Assembly (NCBI GenBank): GCA_030533445.1
Contig: CM060065.1
Location: 28,069,974 to 28,133,973 of the forward strand
Reading direction: 5' to 3'
Length of the DNA: 64,000 nucleotides
Source: Cyprinodon diabolis
Taxonomy: Eukaryota; Chordata; Actinopteri; Cyprinodontiformes; Cyprinodontidae
Part shown: positions 1 through 22,996 of the stretch, piece after piece
Layout: each line of letters opens with the position of its first letter
How positions within the stretch are numbered: position 1 is the stretch's first letter
The notes under the pieces: generated by a model
Database searches by the model: none
Seen by the model: only the letters and a program-made list of their open reading frames with translations
What the model was told of the DNA's origin: nothing
Program-made: the position numbers and the translations under genes

Positions 1-407
1 AAGCCGAATCTTGTTCCACCTACTTGTTGTGGAAAAAGCCAGGTGAGACCCCGAGGTTGCTCACCAGATACTCCTCTCTTTCAGTGAGAGATGCAGTCTA
101 TGACCACCAAAAGCAGGATCAGTAAACAGCTGTGGTGAAGTCCAACCCACACTGGGGAAATACCCAGAATACAGACAAAGCTCTCCATTTTGGGGTACAA
201 GGTTTGGGTAAACAATAAATGCCACCCTGAAAACCCATATTCACTGGAGAAGCAAACCCCTCAGCAATTCCACAAGTCTAAAGATAAAGAAATAAATCAA
301 GGTTCTAAGTTATTGGCAGTTGTTGTAGTGTTTGTTCTCATTTTTTATATATTGAAGTATAGCTTCTAGAAAACAATTCTAACATGTCTGTTTTTGTATT
401 TGTTTAG
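1..407 (+). other. def8: def8 last intron (3' part)
   Basis: No coding sequence recognised. The stretch ends in a TTTAG acceptor at 403-407 next to the def8 terminal exon. The first 41 bases are followed by GTGAGA, which looks like a donor. None of their three frames gives the Cys-rich RH-domain peptide expected before the last exon, so I do not call an exon there. Confidence 0.5.
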
Positions 408-495
408 AGACTGCTACTATGACAACTCAACAACATGTCCGCGATGCGCTCGAATGACTGACCGCCAGCAGGATGAGGTGGAAGAAGAGAAATGA
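408..495 (+). CDS. def8: def8 terminal coding exon (partial gene)
   Basis: Base 408 completes an Arg codon. The exon then reads DCYYDNSTTCPRCARMTD and continues through QQDEVEEEK to a TGA stop at 493-495. DCYYDNSTTCP-C-AR is the end of the zinc-binding Rubicon-homology region of DEF8, where the CPRC cysteines are metal ligands. From family knowledge, DEF8 is a cytosolic adaptor that works with Rab7 and PLEKHM1 in lysosome positioning. Only the last 28 or so residues lie in this window; the rest of the gene is to the left. The short acidic tail after the RH domain differs from the human tail. The identity is supported by synteny, because DEF8 lies upstream of AFG3L1 and DBNDD1 in human 16q24.3. 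Confidence 0.85.
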
Positions 496-1600
496 GCTGG
501 ACTCCAGGAAGAAACATGGGATGCTGAGCAAAGCTAGCTTCTCCCCTTGGTCTAAGTTTGGTTTGCTTTCTTTTCTTTGTCTCAACAGTGCACTACTATG
601 TAAAACAGGGAACTAAAACATTAACAGTTTGGTGGACTGCACACTATGTACCTGTTGGGAGATCTGTGATCATGGCTGCTTGTATAAGTTTACATTTTAT
701 TTCCCTTCAGAAGAATTGGGAGGAAGGAGCTGTTTATTGCTGCTCTTGCAGAGAAATTAGCTTATTTGCTTTAATGTGTTAATTCAAAAATTTCAGCTTT
801 CAATCACAGAGTGATTAAATGTTAACCGTTCTAAACATACTACTCCTCATCTTTTGTGATTTTTATATAGAGCCAAAACCATATCCTCAGTATCGATATT
901 AAGTCAGCTGTCAAAACTAAACAGACAAAAATAATAGTTTTTTTTTTTTAATTATGATTCTGCAGATTCATTTATTTCTCATATTTACAAAGATGAAGCT
1001 ATGATTCAGTTTAACAATTAGTGGCTTCAATGGTCTTTATATAAGAATAACTGTATTTACAGGGCAAACTGCAATATTCATTTTCATCATTCCATTTGTT
1101 AGTTTTTTTTTCTGACTATCAGTAGAGAGAACCTGTTAGCTTATACTTTGATTTAGTAAAAGAAGTAGCAACATTACTCTACATTCATAGTAACCAAATG
1201 TTATCCAGAGCATGCCTCTGCAGTATCTTTTGGACTAAATGGATTAATTGTGCTTCTCTGTTATTTAAAGCTGTGAACTGTTTTGTACATTCAGGGCGTT
1301 TTATGGATCTCAGCGCAGTTTTGGTAGGTAATAGCTGACAACTCTGCTGAACATTGGTAAGATGTTCACCCTACAGCTGCTATCCAAACATTTCATTACC
1401 ATTGTTTTAATGGTCTCAGTCTTATGCTATTGAGAACATGTTTTGTGCAGACATCAGTATATTAGCTTGTAAATCTGTTATCAATTGGATATAAAGTTTT
1501 TGTTTTTTAAATAATTGTTTGGCTGTGTTCTTCTTCAGGAGCATGAAGTACTGTAAATATAGTGTTTTTTTATTTTTGAAATTAATAAACATACATGGTG
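496..1600 (+). other. def8: def8 3' UTR with candidate poly(A) signal
   Basis: AT-rich sequence after the def8 stop, with no credible coding content. An AATAAA at 1584-1589 is the first good poly(A) signal downstream of the stop and would give a 3' UTR of about 1.1 kb. The exact cleavage site cannot be seen. Confidence 0.4.
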
Positions 1601-2237
1601 TTTGTGAATGCAATGCCCTGATGTAAAACGACTGATCAATGCATAAATAAAATAACCTGCTAATTGATGTTTTGAGATGTTGGTTCAATATTTCAACATG
1701 GTGTTCTTTCTCCATGATGCCATCACCTTTACGTAGCGCAGTCCGTCCTGCAGCAAAATGCTGCCAAACTAAGGTTGCCAGTTCATCGTAATTCAATATA
1801 TTCAAAATACATGTTTATTTAAATAAATCTAAATGAAGTTAAAAAAAACATAATTAACCAAAATCAAATGTTCTTTAGATTGTATTTTCTCAATGACCTA
1901 TATGTTTTCCCAAACAGCAGTATTTTTTGATTTTCATGTACTTTGATATTAATTGATAACAGCCTGCTCAAGGTCTTTTAAACAGTTGTTTTCCACCATT
2001 TCTTCCAAGACAAAGTTTTTATATGTTAACAGGTTACATGGTATATGTTTCACAAATACGTTTTGTAAATTTATTCAGTTTTAAAAGATAAACAGTTTAT
2101 GGATATTGTTTATGACATTTTTTTGTGTTTAGTTTTGGTTACTGTTTTTCTGTCAATTCCATGAGAAATTAGGATCTTATTTGGACTTTGGGTACAATGC
2201 ATGTGGATGCTTTTGCTTTAGATATACATCCTCCTTC
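1601..2237. other. intergenic AT-rich sequence
   Basis: Nothing recognised: no conserved coding sequence, RNA gene or complete repeat. It ends at the TTAA that marks the edge of the next mobile element. Confidence 0.4.
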
Positions 2238-3159
2238 TTAAAGGAATAGTACACCCAAAACATGATTAGCCTTAATTTTCTACTCACCCCCATGCTGAAC
2301 AACACTCTGGAGTACTTTTTTGATATCTCAAATGCATCTGGAGATCTGGGAGGCTTCTTGCTGTCTGCTGACATTCAAATAATGGATGTCTATGGTGCCC
2401 GAGGCAGAAAGCTCCATAAAAGTCCACAAAAAACGTGTCAATATTCCTCCATACTGCTCGTCCAATGTATTCCAAGTGTCCTGAGTGGGTAGCGTCCATA
2501 ATTTACTCGAAACAAAGTCATTTAGAATGTTTTTAGAGCATAAACAGTAGTGTATAGGATTTCCTAAAAGCATGCGCCTGCGAGTTCACGAGTCTACGGA
2601 AACCGCGGCAGACCAAACCAGACGAAAGTGCGCATTCAGCGTCTGCTCTGCCGATAATGCAAGCGTAGAAGAAGAAATGTGCTGTTTACCTGTGCAAAGA
2701 AAGAAACAACAAAAGACAAATGTCTGAGGACTTCAGTGTTGAGGAAGAGCATGAGTTCTTTGCCGAGCTGAATGCGCACTTTCATCTGGTTTGGTCTGCC
2801 GCGGTTTCCGTAGACTCGTGAACGCGCTTTTAGGAAATCCTATACACTACTGTTTATGCTCTAAAAACATTCTAAATGACTTCGTTTCGAGTAAATTATG
2901 GACGCTACCCACTCAGGACACTTGGAATACATTGGACGAGCAGTATGGAGGAATATTGACACGTTTTTTGTGGACTTTTATGGACCTTTCTGCCTCGGGC
3001 GCCATGGACCTCCATTATTTGAATGTCAGCAGACAGCAAGAAGCCTCCCAGATCTCCAGATGCATTTGAGATATCAAAAAAGTACTCCAGAGTGTTGTTC
3101 AGCATGGGAGTGAGTAGAAAATGAAGGCTAATCATGTTTTGGGTGTACTATTCCTTTAA
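2238..3159 (+). mobile_element. fold-back DNA transposon, copy 1 (TTAA-flanked)
   Basis: An inverted-repeat element with arms of about 400 bp (left 2238-2640, right about 2767-3159) around a loop of about 125 bp. Both ends carry TTAA (2238-2241 and 3156-3159) followed inward by AGGAATAGTACACCC. TTAA duplication points to a piggyBac-type or similar integration mechanism; the termini resemble the abundant teleost fold-back MITEs (Angel-like). No transposase is encoded. A 33-codon frame beginning MSEDFSVEEEHEFF (2720-2821) starts in the loop and runs into the right arm. Mirror-image open frames across the arms are a product of the palindrome, not genes. The copy at 5292-6209 is the same element inserted the other way round. 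Confidence 0.8.
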
Positions 3160-3356
3160 GGCATACTATATTGAAAATGTTACAATTGCATTAAATCAGT
3201 GATGTTGTTTTTTTATGGTGTTGGTATGGTAAATTCATTGCAAATATTGATTTTCACTGAAAAAAAATGAACTGATTTATGTTTTCAAATCATTTTGTAT
3301 TTTCTGTTGACTTTTTTTCTGAGTTCAGGGAGAGTTATATACAATGTTGAGGGCTG

Positions 3357-3692
3357 TACAATGGAGCAGTGGGTAGCACTGCTGCCTTGCAGCCAGAAGT
3401 TTCCTGTTTCGATTCCTGGACCACATCTTCCCACTCTAGGTTCCTGAGCAAGACCCTTTACCCCACACTGCTCCCCAGGTGTCGCACAATGGCAGTCCAC
3501 TGCTCTCCAAGAGAGAGATTCGAGAGTAGAGAGTTACTTTCATTTCTCTGTACTTGTGACAGTGTAATGATGATAAGAAATCTGAATGATTGCTTGTGTC
3601 TGTGTTCCCCTGCCATTGACTCCTGGACAATGGGCACCATCACCCCTCGCGACCCCAGTAGGGATAAACATTACGGAAAATGGATAGATGGA
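3357..3692 (+). repeat. tRNA-derived SINE
   Basis: The 5' part is tRNA-like, with a box A-like segment (GCAGTGGGTAGCACTGCTGC) and a box B-like GTTTCGATTCC. It is followed by a tRNA-unrelated body (GGTTCCTGAGCAAGACCCTT) and ends in a GGATAGATGGATA tail. This is a retroposon driven by an internal pol III promoter, not a functional tRNA gene. A related copy lies at 44746-44970. Confidence 0.7.
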
Positions 3693-3783
3693 TACAATTG
3701 TGAATCAAGGGAATTCAATCAGAATTGAGGAAACAATAGAGATGCAAAAAATCTTCCTAGCAAGTTATTATTTTTTTAATGTC

Positions 3784-3892
3784 ACAGGCACAGTGCAACA
3801 AAATTCACTCTCTGCATGCAACCCATCCCCTTGGGGAGCAGTGGGCTGCCCTTTGCGGCGCCCGGGGAGCAGTGTGGGGTTAAGGTTAAGTG
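3784..3892 (-). repeat. SINE fragment
   Basis: The minus strand carries the same body as the other SINEs in the window (AACCCATCCCCTT and GGAGCAGTGGG on the plus strand). Only the body is present and no tRNA-like head is visible, so it is a truncated copy. Confidence 0.5.
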
Positions 3893-3999
3893 TGTGAGAG
3901 ACTGAGAATCCATAAATCATAATATATGATTTTTTAACAATTTGTTTTTATAATGCAGCTGCAAATAAGTATTTAAAAACCTGTCTATCAGCTAGACTT

Positions 4000-4290
4000 C
4001 TGACCCTCAAAGACCTTTTAGTCTGCCTTAAAAATGTCCACTTTATTTATTTTCCTAAATTAGATGCCCCACTTTGAGGTCATTGGCTACAGTACATAAA
4101 GACACCTGTCCACCCCATAAAATCAGTAAGAATCCAACCACTAATAAAATTGTACACCTCCACAAGACTGGAAATGGCTACAGGAAAATTGCCAAGCAGC
4201 TTGATGAAAAAGGGTCCACTGTTGGAGCAATTATTAGAAAATGAAAAAAAGCTAAACATGACTGTCAATCCCTATCAGCTCACGCAGTCC
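4000..4290 (+). mobile_element. Tc1-like transposon remnant (5' part)
   Basis: This resembles the 5' region and first transposase codons of a common teleost Tc1 family: CACTTTGAGGTCATTGGCTA, then AAAGACACCTGTCCACCCCA, then a decayed frame including ATTGCCAAGCAGCTTGATG and TCCACTGTTGGAGCAATTAT. The segment that should hold the initiator Met is deleted and no terminal repeats are visible. It is non-functional. Confidence 0.65.
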
Positions 4291-4784
4291 ACTGAATCTC
4301 ACCATAAAGCTCAGCATACCGTCTCACTAACCAGCAGTCTACAGACTGACCAACTTCATCTATCTCCACTCCACCACCAGTTTCAGCCCTATTCGTTGCT
4401 CCTGTTCATGCATATCTATCAAAATTAAGCGCTATGTTTCCTGCCGAAGTCTGAGCGCGAAAGACAAACTAAATATATCAACAAATTTCTCCTAATTGTC
4501 TTTTCTCTTCGTGTGAGTTTTTCAGATTGAAATGAAATCCAGTCTAGCCAAGTGACAAATGAATCAAGATAAGACAAGAGTTTATTTTTTTGGTACAGGA
4601 GTAGAACTAACAAATACAACACACCTTAACATTTACTTGCATAATACATTTCAAAAATGCATAAAGAAAAGGTGTTCAGAAGGTATGATGAAGAAAAAAA
4701 GTTAAATTAGGTTGCAATAGGTTGTACATTAACTTGGTTACTTATTATTACTTATTAATTTATATTCTTGATTTATGATTTTGT

Positions 4785-5290
4785 TCCTGTCTGGACTACT
4801 GTAATGGACTCTATGTTGGAGTGGATCAGTCTCTACTCTTTCATCTACAACTGGTTCCAAATGCTGCTGCATGTCTTTTAAGAGGTGTTAATATAAACAG
4901 AACGGAGCATACGACCCCTGTTCTGACCTTACTCCATTGGCTCTCTGTGCATTTAGCCGTCATTCCAAAAATTCTTATTTTTGTTTTTAAGTGTTTGAAT
5001 GACATTGCAATTACACTGCCTCTCCAAGCTTCTTCATCCCTACTTACCCTCTCAGGTCAGCTGACCAGCAGCTCCTGCTGGTACAGAAGGAACAGAGCAT
5101 TTTCTGTTGTTTCTCTTCAATTATGAAAAGCTTCCCACAAACATGAGAGATGCCTATTCACTGTCTACAATAAAAACCTGGCTTAAAACCCGTTATTATT
5201 CTTTGGCTTTCAAAACTGGCAGGGACTTTTTTATTATGTTTTTTTACCTTGTTTCTACCTTGTTTGTTTTAAATTGCTTTTATTGTCTCT
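4785..5290 (+). pseudogene. L2-type LINE reverse transcriptase remnant
   Basis: Translation gives the C-terminal end of an L2/Maui-like reverse transcriptase: DYCNGLYVGVDQS, then LQLVPNAAACLL, TPVLTLLHWLSV and RNRAFSVVSLQLW, with frameshifts and stops between blocks. These match the consensus DYCN-LYGL, LQ-VQNAAARLL and HI-PVL-LHWLPV. Only the last 160 or so codons remain. The second fold-back element begins directly afterwards, at 5292, probably inside this LINE's 3' region. Confidence 0.65.
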
Positions 5291-5291
5291 G

Positions 5292-6209
5292 TTAAAGGAA
5301 TAGTACACCCAAAACATGATTAGCCTTAATTTTCTACTCACCCCCATGCTGAACAACACTCTGGAATACTTTTTTGATATCTCAAATGTATCTGGAGATC
5401 TGGGAGGCTTCTTGCTGTCTGCTGATGTTCAAATAATGGAGGTCTATGGTGCCTGAGGCGGAAAGGTCCATAAAAGTCCACAAAAATATGTCAATATTCC
5501 TCCATACTGCTCGTCCAATGTATTCCAAGTGTCCTGAGTGGGTAGCTTCCATAATTTACTCGAAACGAAGTCATTTAGAATGTTTTTAGAGCATAAACAG
5601 TAGTGTATAGGATTTCCTAAAAGCGCGCGCCTGCGAGTTCACTAGCCTACGGAAACCGCGGCAGACCAAGCCAGATGAAAGTGCGCATTCAGCTCGGTAA
5701 AGAACTCATGCTCTTCCTCAACACTGAAGTCCTCAGACATTTTTCTTTCGTTGTTTCTTTCTTTGCACAGGTAAACAGCACATTTCTTCTACGCTTGCAT
5801 TATCAAGAGCAGACGCTGAATGCGCACTTTCATCTGGTTTGGTCTGCCGCGGTTTCCGTAGGCTAGTGAACTCGCAGGCGCGCGCTTTTAGGAAATCCTA
5901 TACACTACTGTTTATGCTCTAATAACATTCTAAATGACTTCGTTTCGAGTAAATTATGGAAGCTACCCACTCAGGACACTTGGAATACATTGGACGAGCA
6001 GTATGGAGGAATATTGACACGTTTTTTGTGGACTTTTATGGACCTTTCTGCCTCGGGCGCCATAACCTCCATTATTTGAATGTCAGCAGACAGCAAGAAG
6101 CCTCCCAGATCTCCAGATGCATTTGAGATATCAAAAAAGTACTCCAGAGTGTTGTTCAGCATGGGGTGAGTAGAAAGTGAATCATGTTTTGGGTGTACTA
6201 TTTCTTTAA
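5292..6209 (-). mobile_element. fold-back DNA transposon, copy 2 (inverted relative to copy 1)
   Basis: Same family as 2238-3159: TTAA at 5292-5295 and 6206-6209, terminal AGGAATAGTACACCC (one end has AAGAAATAGT), and arms of about 380-400 bp. The loop is the reverse complement of copy 1's loop, so the element inserted in the opposite orientation. The small frame starting MSEDFSVEEEHEFF is present on the minus strand (5740-5642, 32 codons plus stop), with few amino-acid differences from copy 1. It has no transposase and depended on a partner element. Confidence 0.8.
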
Positions 6210-6541
6210 GTGTTTTGTTTTGATGTATTATCTTGTTTTTTTTTTTAGACTGTTTCTTTTCTCCTAGTCTGTACCTTTGTACAGTAAATTGAAGCTATTT
6301 ATAACACATTGTTTTAGCTTGCAGCTGTTTTTAGGCAGTTTATAAATAAACATGGGAAGATATGGTATGTTATGTACATGAGCGCATGCTGGACTATACA
6401 TATATTTATTCAGTGCATTATTGTATTCTATTTTCGGTGGTAATATACTTCTATAACAATCGTTGCTCAGTAAATGGAATATTCATTTCAATTAAGTTGA
6501 TTGTGTACATACTATGATTAACAATAATAATAATACATTTT

Positions 6542-7798
6542 CAGTGATGGGACTAACGGCGTTGTCCCATCGGCGTTACTAACGCCGTTACCTTGTTTTA
6601 GTAACGAGTAATCTAACTAATTACTTTCACTGTAACTATAACGCAGTTACCATTGCAGACACCCCGTTACTGCGCGTTACTCAGGTCGCACAATGAACCT
6701 TTTTTCATGATAGGACTCGTGCGCAGCTGCGTGAAGCTGACACCCCACCCACGTCAAAAAACTCTGCAAATAGACTGAATGGTTAGTGCAACGTTAGTGC
6801 AGATTTGTGCAGAAAAAAATATTGTTTGTGCTACTTTTGTTTAAGAGATATTAAAGATTATTTTTTAGGTCATCCAGAGGTGCGCGCCTTGTCATGAGAG
6901 AGGGGAGGATGAGAATGGCTGATGTATAGTGAGATTCCGTCTGTCAGTTGGGTAGGTGGGTGTTTCTGCTGGCGGGTGTTAACGTACAGCACACACAGAG
7001 AGATGGAGAGTGAGGAGGATCCAGCAGCAAACAGCGTTTTCCACATGGAAATACCGGTGTTACGTCGAGCTGCGTTTCCCCACCACATAACGGTTTCCTC
7101 TGCATCTCCGCACAGCGCATGCGGCAAGAGGAAACGCGCATGCTCGTTAAAGGCGCGCAACAGTCGCCCTGTGCTCGCGCCACAGGAGAACTATGGAGAG
7201 CGTGAACGAGCAAATGATAGCCTATATGAAGAAAGGGAGAAATCTGGATGGATGGATGGATGGATGGATGGATGGATACTCTGCCTTTTCAACCTACTGT
7301 ATTTTTTATTTTAAACATTATTTGATGGCCTTTGTGGCAGGGATGGAGATCCATATTTTATGTCACACACAGAGTATAGATCTAGATAGATAGATGTTAC
7401 AGTATCTATAACAGCCCAAACACACAGGATTTCAGAATTAGACATCCCCAGTTATTAATTTCATATACTCACCAGATCTGAATGCCCTGTTAGAAAACTT
7501 CACATCGCGTTACCCCCTGATGTCATTTACATTGAGTTGCAATAAATGCTAAACTCTCTGCAGGTTCTTGTCTTTGTCGCCCGCTCTATTCAGCTGGCTT
7601 TTGAAACACACGAGAAGGTGGGGGCTGGGTGGTGAGGGTTACGGGGGCGAGAAACGCAAAAGTAACACAATAGTTACTTTTACTAGTAACTAGTTACTTT
7701 TATTGTGGAGTAACTCAGTTAGTACCTCAGTTACTTTTTGGGAGAAGTAACTAGTAACTATAACTAATTACTTTTTCAAAGTAACGTGCCCAACACTG
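6542..7798. mobile_element. non-autonomous hAT transposon with 8-bp target duplication
   Basis: Termini are CAGTGATGGGACTAACG at the left and CGTGCCCAACACTG at the right. They form imperfect inverted repeats rich in GTTACT/AGTAAC motifs. The element is flanked by a perfect 8-bp direct repeat, TACATTTT, at 6534-6541 and 7799-7806, which is the hAT hallmark. No transposase is recognisable inside. A (GATG)n tract sits at about 7244-7276. Confidence 0.8.
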
Positions 7799-7806
7799 TA
7801 CATTTT

Positions 7807-8260
7807 ATTCAAAGCCCCTTTTGGGACACATAAGGACACTGTACAACAAACAATTAACAATACAAATTATTAACATTAAAGGGGAGGCAGTCAGTGGAAG
7901 TATGCAGTCTTCAACAGATTAGTTTTTTGTCTTGATTTAAATAGCAATAAACTGTAGATATTACGAGTATCGAGAGGGAGTGAATTCCAGAGTTAGGGAG
8001 CAGAGCAGAGCAAAGCTCTGTTCCCCATGGTGATGAGGCAGGCAGGAGGCTCAACAACGTGGATGGAGGATCTAAGGTAGGGGAAGCAATCTGAAGGAGA
8101 TCTGAGAGGTATGGGGAGCAAGATTATGGATTACGTTGAATGTGAAAAGGAGGATTTTGAATGGACTTTTGAAGTTGACATGGAGCCATGAAGGTCCTCT
8201 GCGACTGTATGCTGGTGAAGATTTTCAGTCATTCTGGTCAGAGTCATACAGAGAAAGTTA
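7807..8260. repeat. probable dispersed repeat, family not named
   Basis: The blocks GAATTCCAGAGTTAGGGAGC, GCTCTGTTCCCCATGGTGA and ATTATGGATTACGTTGAATG look like a high-copy fish repeat, from memory only. No terminal repeats or open frame are seen. Confidence 0.3.
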
Positions 8261-8757
8261 AAAAACAATCCACTGGACTTTGCTTCCAAGTTTAAAGATC
8301 AGAGCATTACTCACTGCATTGAACTGCATCAGAGCATTCATAAAGTGACATGGATGTTTTCTCGTGAAATCCTCAGTGAGGGATAAATGAATGACACTTC
8401 AGTCATGACTCATATAACCCATCTGCTGCATGATTTTTCCTGGTATACATTTTTGTTCCTATTTTAAGCTTTTAGCCAGAAATTGCAGAGAAGTTCTGGT
8501 CAGTCTTGACTGCAGTCCATCTCTGTCTAAAAAACATTGATTTTTCCACCATATTAATATATAAAATAAATAATTTCTGGGAAGAGAGCTGTAGATTTAA
8601 TAGGACAAATAACTTAATTAAACAAGCAAGTTAGGGGGACAGGATGCAGGGTGCACACAGACACTTGATTGCTGGTTCTGGATAAAAACCTGCTCTAACC
8701 TAGAATAATTTCTGAGACATTTTTGGACAGCCTCCAATTGTTTGTTCCAGCGTTTTA

Positions 8758-8960
8758 TTGTCATTACCCTGTCACAAGTACAGAGCAATGAAATGAACTC
8801 TCTCCATTTAACCCATCCCCTTAAGGAGCAGTGGGATGCCACTGTGCCTCACCCGGGGGAGCAGAGTTTAAGGGTCTTTGCTCAGAGACTCAGAGTGGCA
8901 GTCTGTGGGACTAGGGCTTGAACTCCGCCCCCCTAACCACTAGGCTGCCACTTTGGGCCC
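8758..8960 (-). repeat. tRNA-derived SINE, minus strand
   Basis: Read on the minus strand there is a tRNA-like head (GTGGCAGCCTAGTGGTTAG, then GTTCAAGCCC as box B). It is followed by the body shared with the copies at 3357 and 44746. The tail lies to the left, near 8758. Confidence 0.65.
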
Positions 8961-9168
8961 TGTCTTTAGGTATCAGTTGATTTTTGCCTAAGCATCAGTA
9001 TCTTGCGTTGTTTTTCTCCTTTAACCTAGTTATCTATTTATAATAGAGTCATAAAATAAACAAAGGAATATCAGACACAAACATAATTGTTATAACCGAA
9101 AATATTTTTGAGAACTCCAAATTTGTATAGTTCTTTCCATGGCTCTGCAGTTGATTTGAGCCTAAATA

Positions 9169-9178
9169 TCTCGCGAGA
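9169..9178. promoter_or_regulatory. afg3l1: CGCG element TCTCGCGAGA in the afg3l1 promoter
   Basis: A perfect palindrome TCTCGCGAGA lies about 100 bp upstream of the first proposed start codon, in a locally CG-rich patch. This motif is known as a core promoter element of vertebrate housekeeping genes, bound by BANP. Its position argues that transcription of afg3l1 starts at roughly 9180-9260. Confidence 0.55.
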
Positions 9179-9271
9179 TTGTGGGTTGAACTTGTAGTTA
9201 GGTGCGCGCTGCGCTCCTCCAGCCGCTCAGAGCGCAGCCTCCACTACGCGTCTCTGGACAGATGGCTACAG

Positions 9272-21876
<12,605 letters not shown>

Positions 21877-22960
21877 ATAAGGCTGTGCAGATTGTTTTGT
21901 GCTTCATTCACAAATGAACAGTATCCTGCAAAAATGTTTGTTTCCATATTTCAACCTCAAGCTTTGTTTTTTAGATTACTCATGTAGTCCAAACAAAAAA
22001 TGAGCTTAATATGAGGTGGAAGAAGAGGGATCCACATGCATTTTGTACAAATCATATGTAAAAATGGTTTGGTTATCATATGCATTCAGCAAATTCCAAA
22101 CTTTGTATAACTACCCATAGCACACCTAGAGACAGGTACAGTATATTTTTCCTGTGTGCGGGATATCTCAAGTTCAGCCAAGAACACACATATAGATGGC
22201 TAAATTGAAATTGGTTTGACTTTGACCAGGCCATTCCCACACATGAATCTTCCTAGATCTAAACTTTTCCATTTTACTTCTAGTTCCTGGGTCCTCCACC
22301 CAAACTTCCAGCCTTTGCATCCTCCAACAGTTTTCTTTCCAGTAATGCTCTGCGATCAGCTTTTATTTTGGTTGATTTTTTGCTGGAAATTTGTCCTTGA
22401 AATACCAAATTTTAAAAGATTTCTTTCAATTATTTGTTCCATTATGTTTATAAAACTCCAGAATGTATGTTTTCTGCATGTTTTAAATCAATAACTGTTT
22501 TAGATTATGTTTTTTTAATTCATGCATGGAAATAATTTCTTATTTAATTTAATGTTTCTCAGTGACTTTAATCCAATGTTAATATTTCTATCAAGGTACA
22601 GAATGGATATGTTAAAAAAAGTGTTTCAATTTTTTATTACATCAGTCAAAATGACACTTTTTTGTAAATTTCTAAATCTGATGACATGTACAAAGAGTAG
22701 GACAAACATACTGATTTACTTTAACACACCTAGCACACCTTTTTATGTCTCTGTGGAGCAGTATTGATAATTGCAGGGTTAGTTTTTAATATTCCTAAAA
22801 AGTTTGAATGCATTATTGCAAATATCCTTATGATCTAAACAATTTTAATTCACCTTGTGAGTGAATCTGTTGCAGAAACCTTATAAACTTTAAATCGTCT
22901 GAGCATCATTACTGAGTTAATAAATTTAACTTCAACAATTATAGCATACAGAATAAAAAA
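21877..22960 (+). other. afg3l1: afg3l1 3' UTR region with Tc1 remnant and poly(A) signals
   Basis: Downstream of the stop there is no coding sequence. About 22190-22400 is a degraded minus-strand Tc1 fragment (TTTGACCAGGCCATTCCCAC, CCTCCAACAGTTTTCTTTC). AATAAA motifs occur at 22919-22924 and 22952-22957, the first plausible polyadenylation signals. They lie within about 75 bp of the opposing signal of dbndd1. Confidence 0.4.
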
Positions 22961-22990
22961 CAGACAAGAAAACATACAAGGAGCCATACT

Positions 22991-22996
22991 TTTATT
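22991..22996 (-). terminator. dbndd1: candidate dbndd1 poly(A) signal
   Basis: TTTATT on the plus strand is AATAAA on the minus strand. A second copy lies at about 23233-23238. Either would end the dbndd1 transcript 0.8-1.1 kb after its stop codon at 24067. Confidence 0.35.

Noticed and set aside
1..41. Possible def8 exon ending in a GTGAGA donor
   Set aside because: None of the three frames gives the Cys-rich RH-domain peptide expected before DCYYDNSTTC.
1422..1805. 127-codon minus-strand frame
   Set aside because: Low-complexity AT-rich translation with no conserved motif, in the def8 3' flank.
2262..3135. Several mirror-image frames of 65-92 codons on both strands
   Set aside because: Produced by the arms of the fold-back element; the same peptides recur by palindromy.
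3369..3420. tRNA-like sequence
   Set aside because: Head of a SINE; no intact acceptor stem or cloverleaf, and it is followed by the SINE body.
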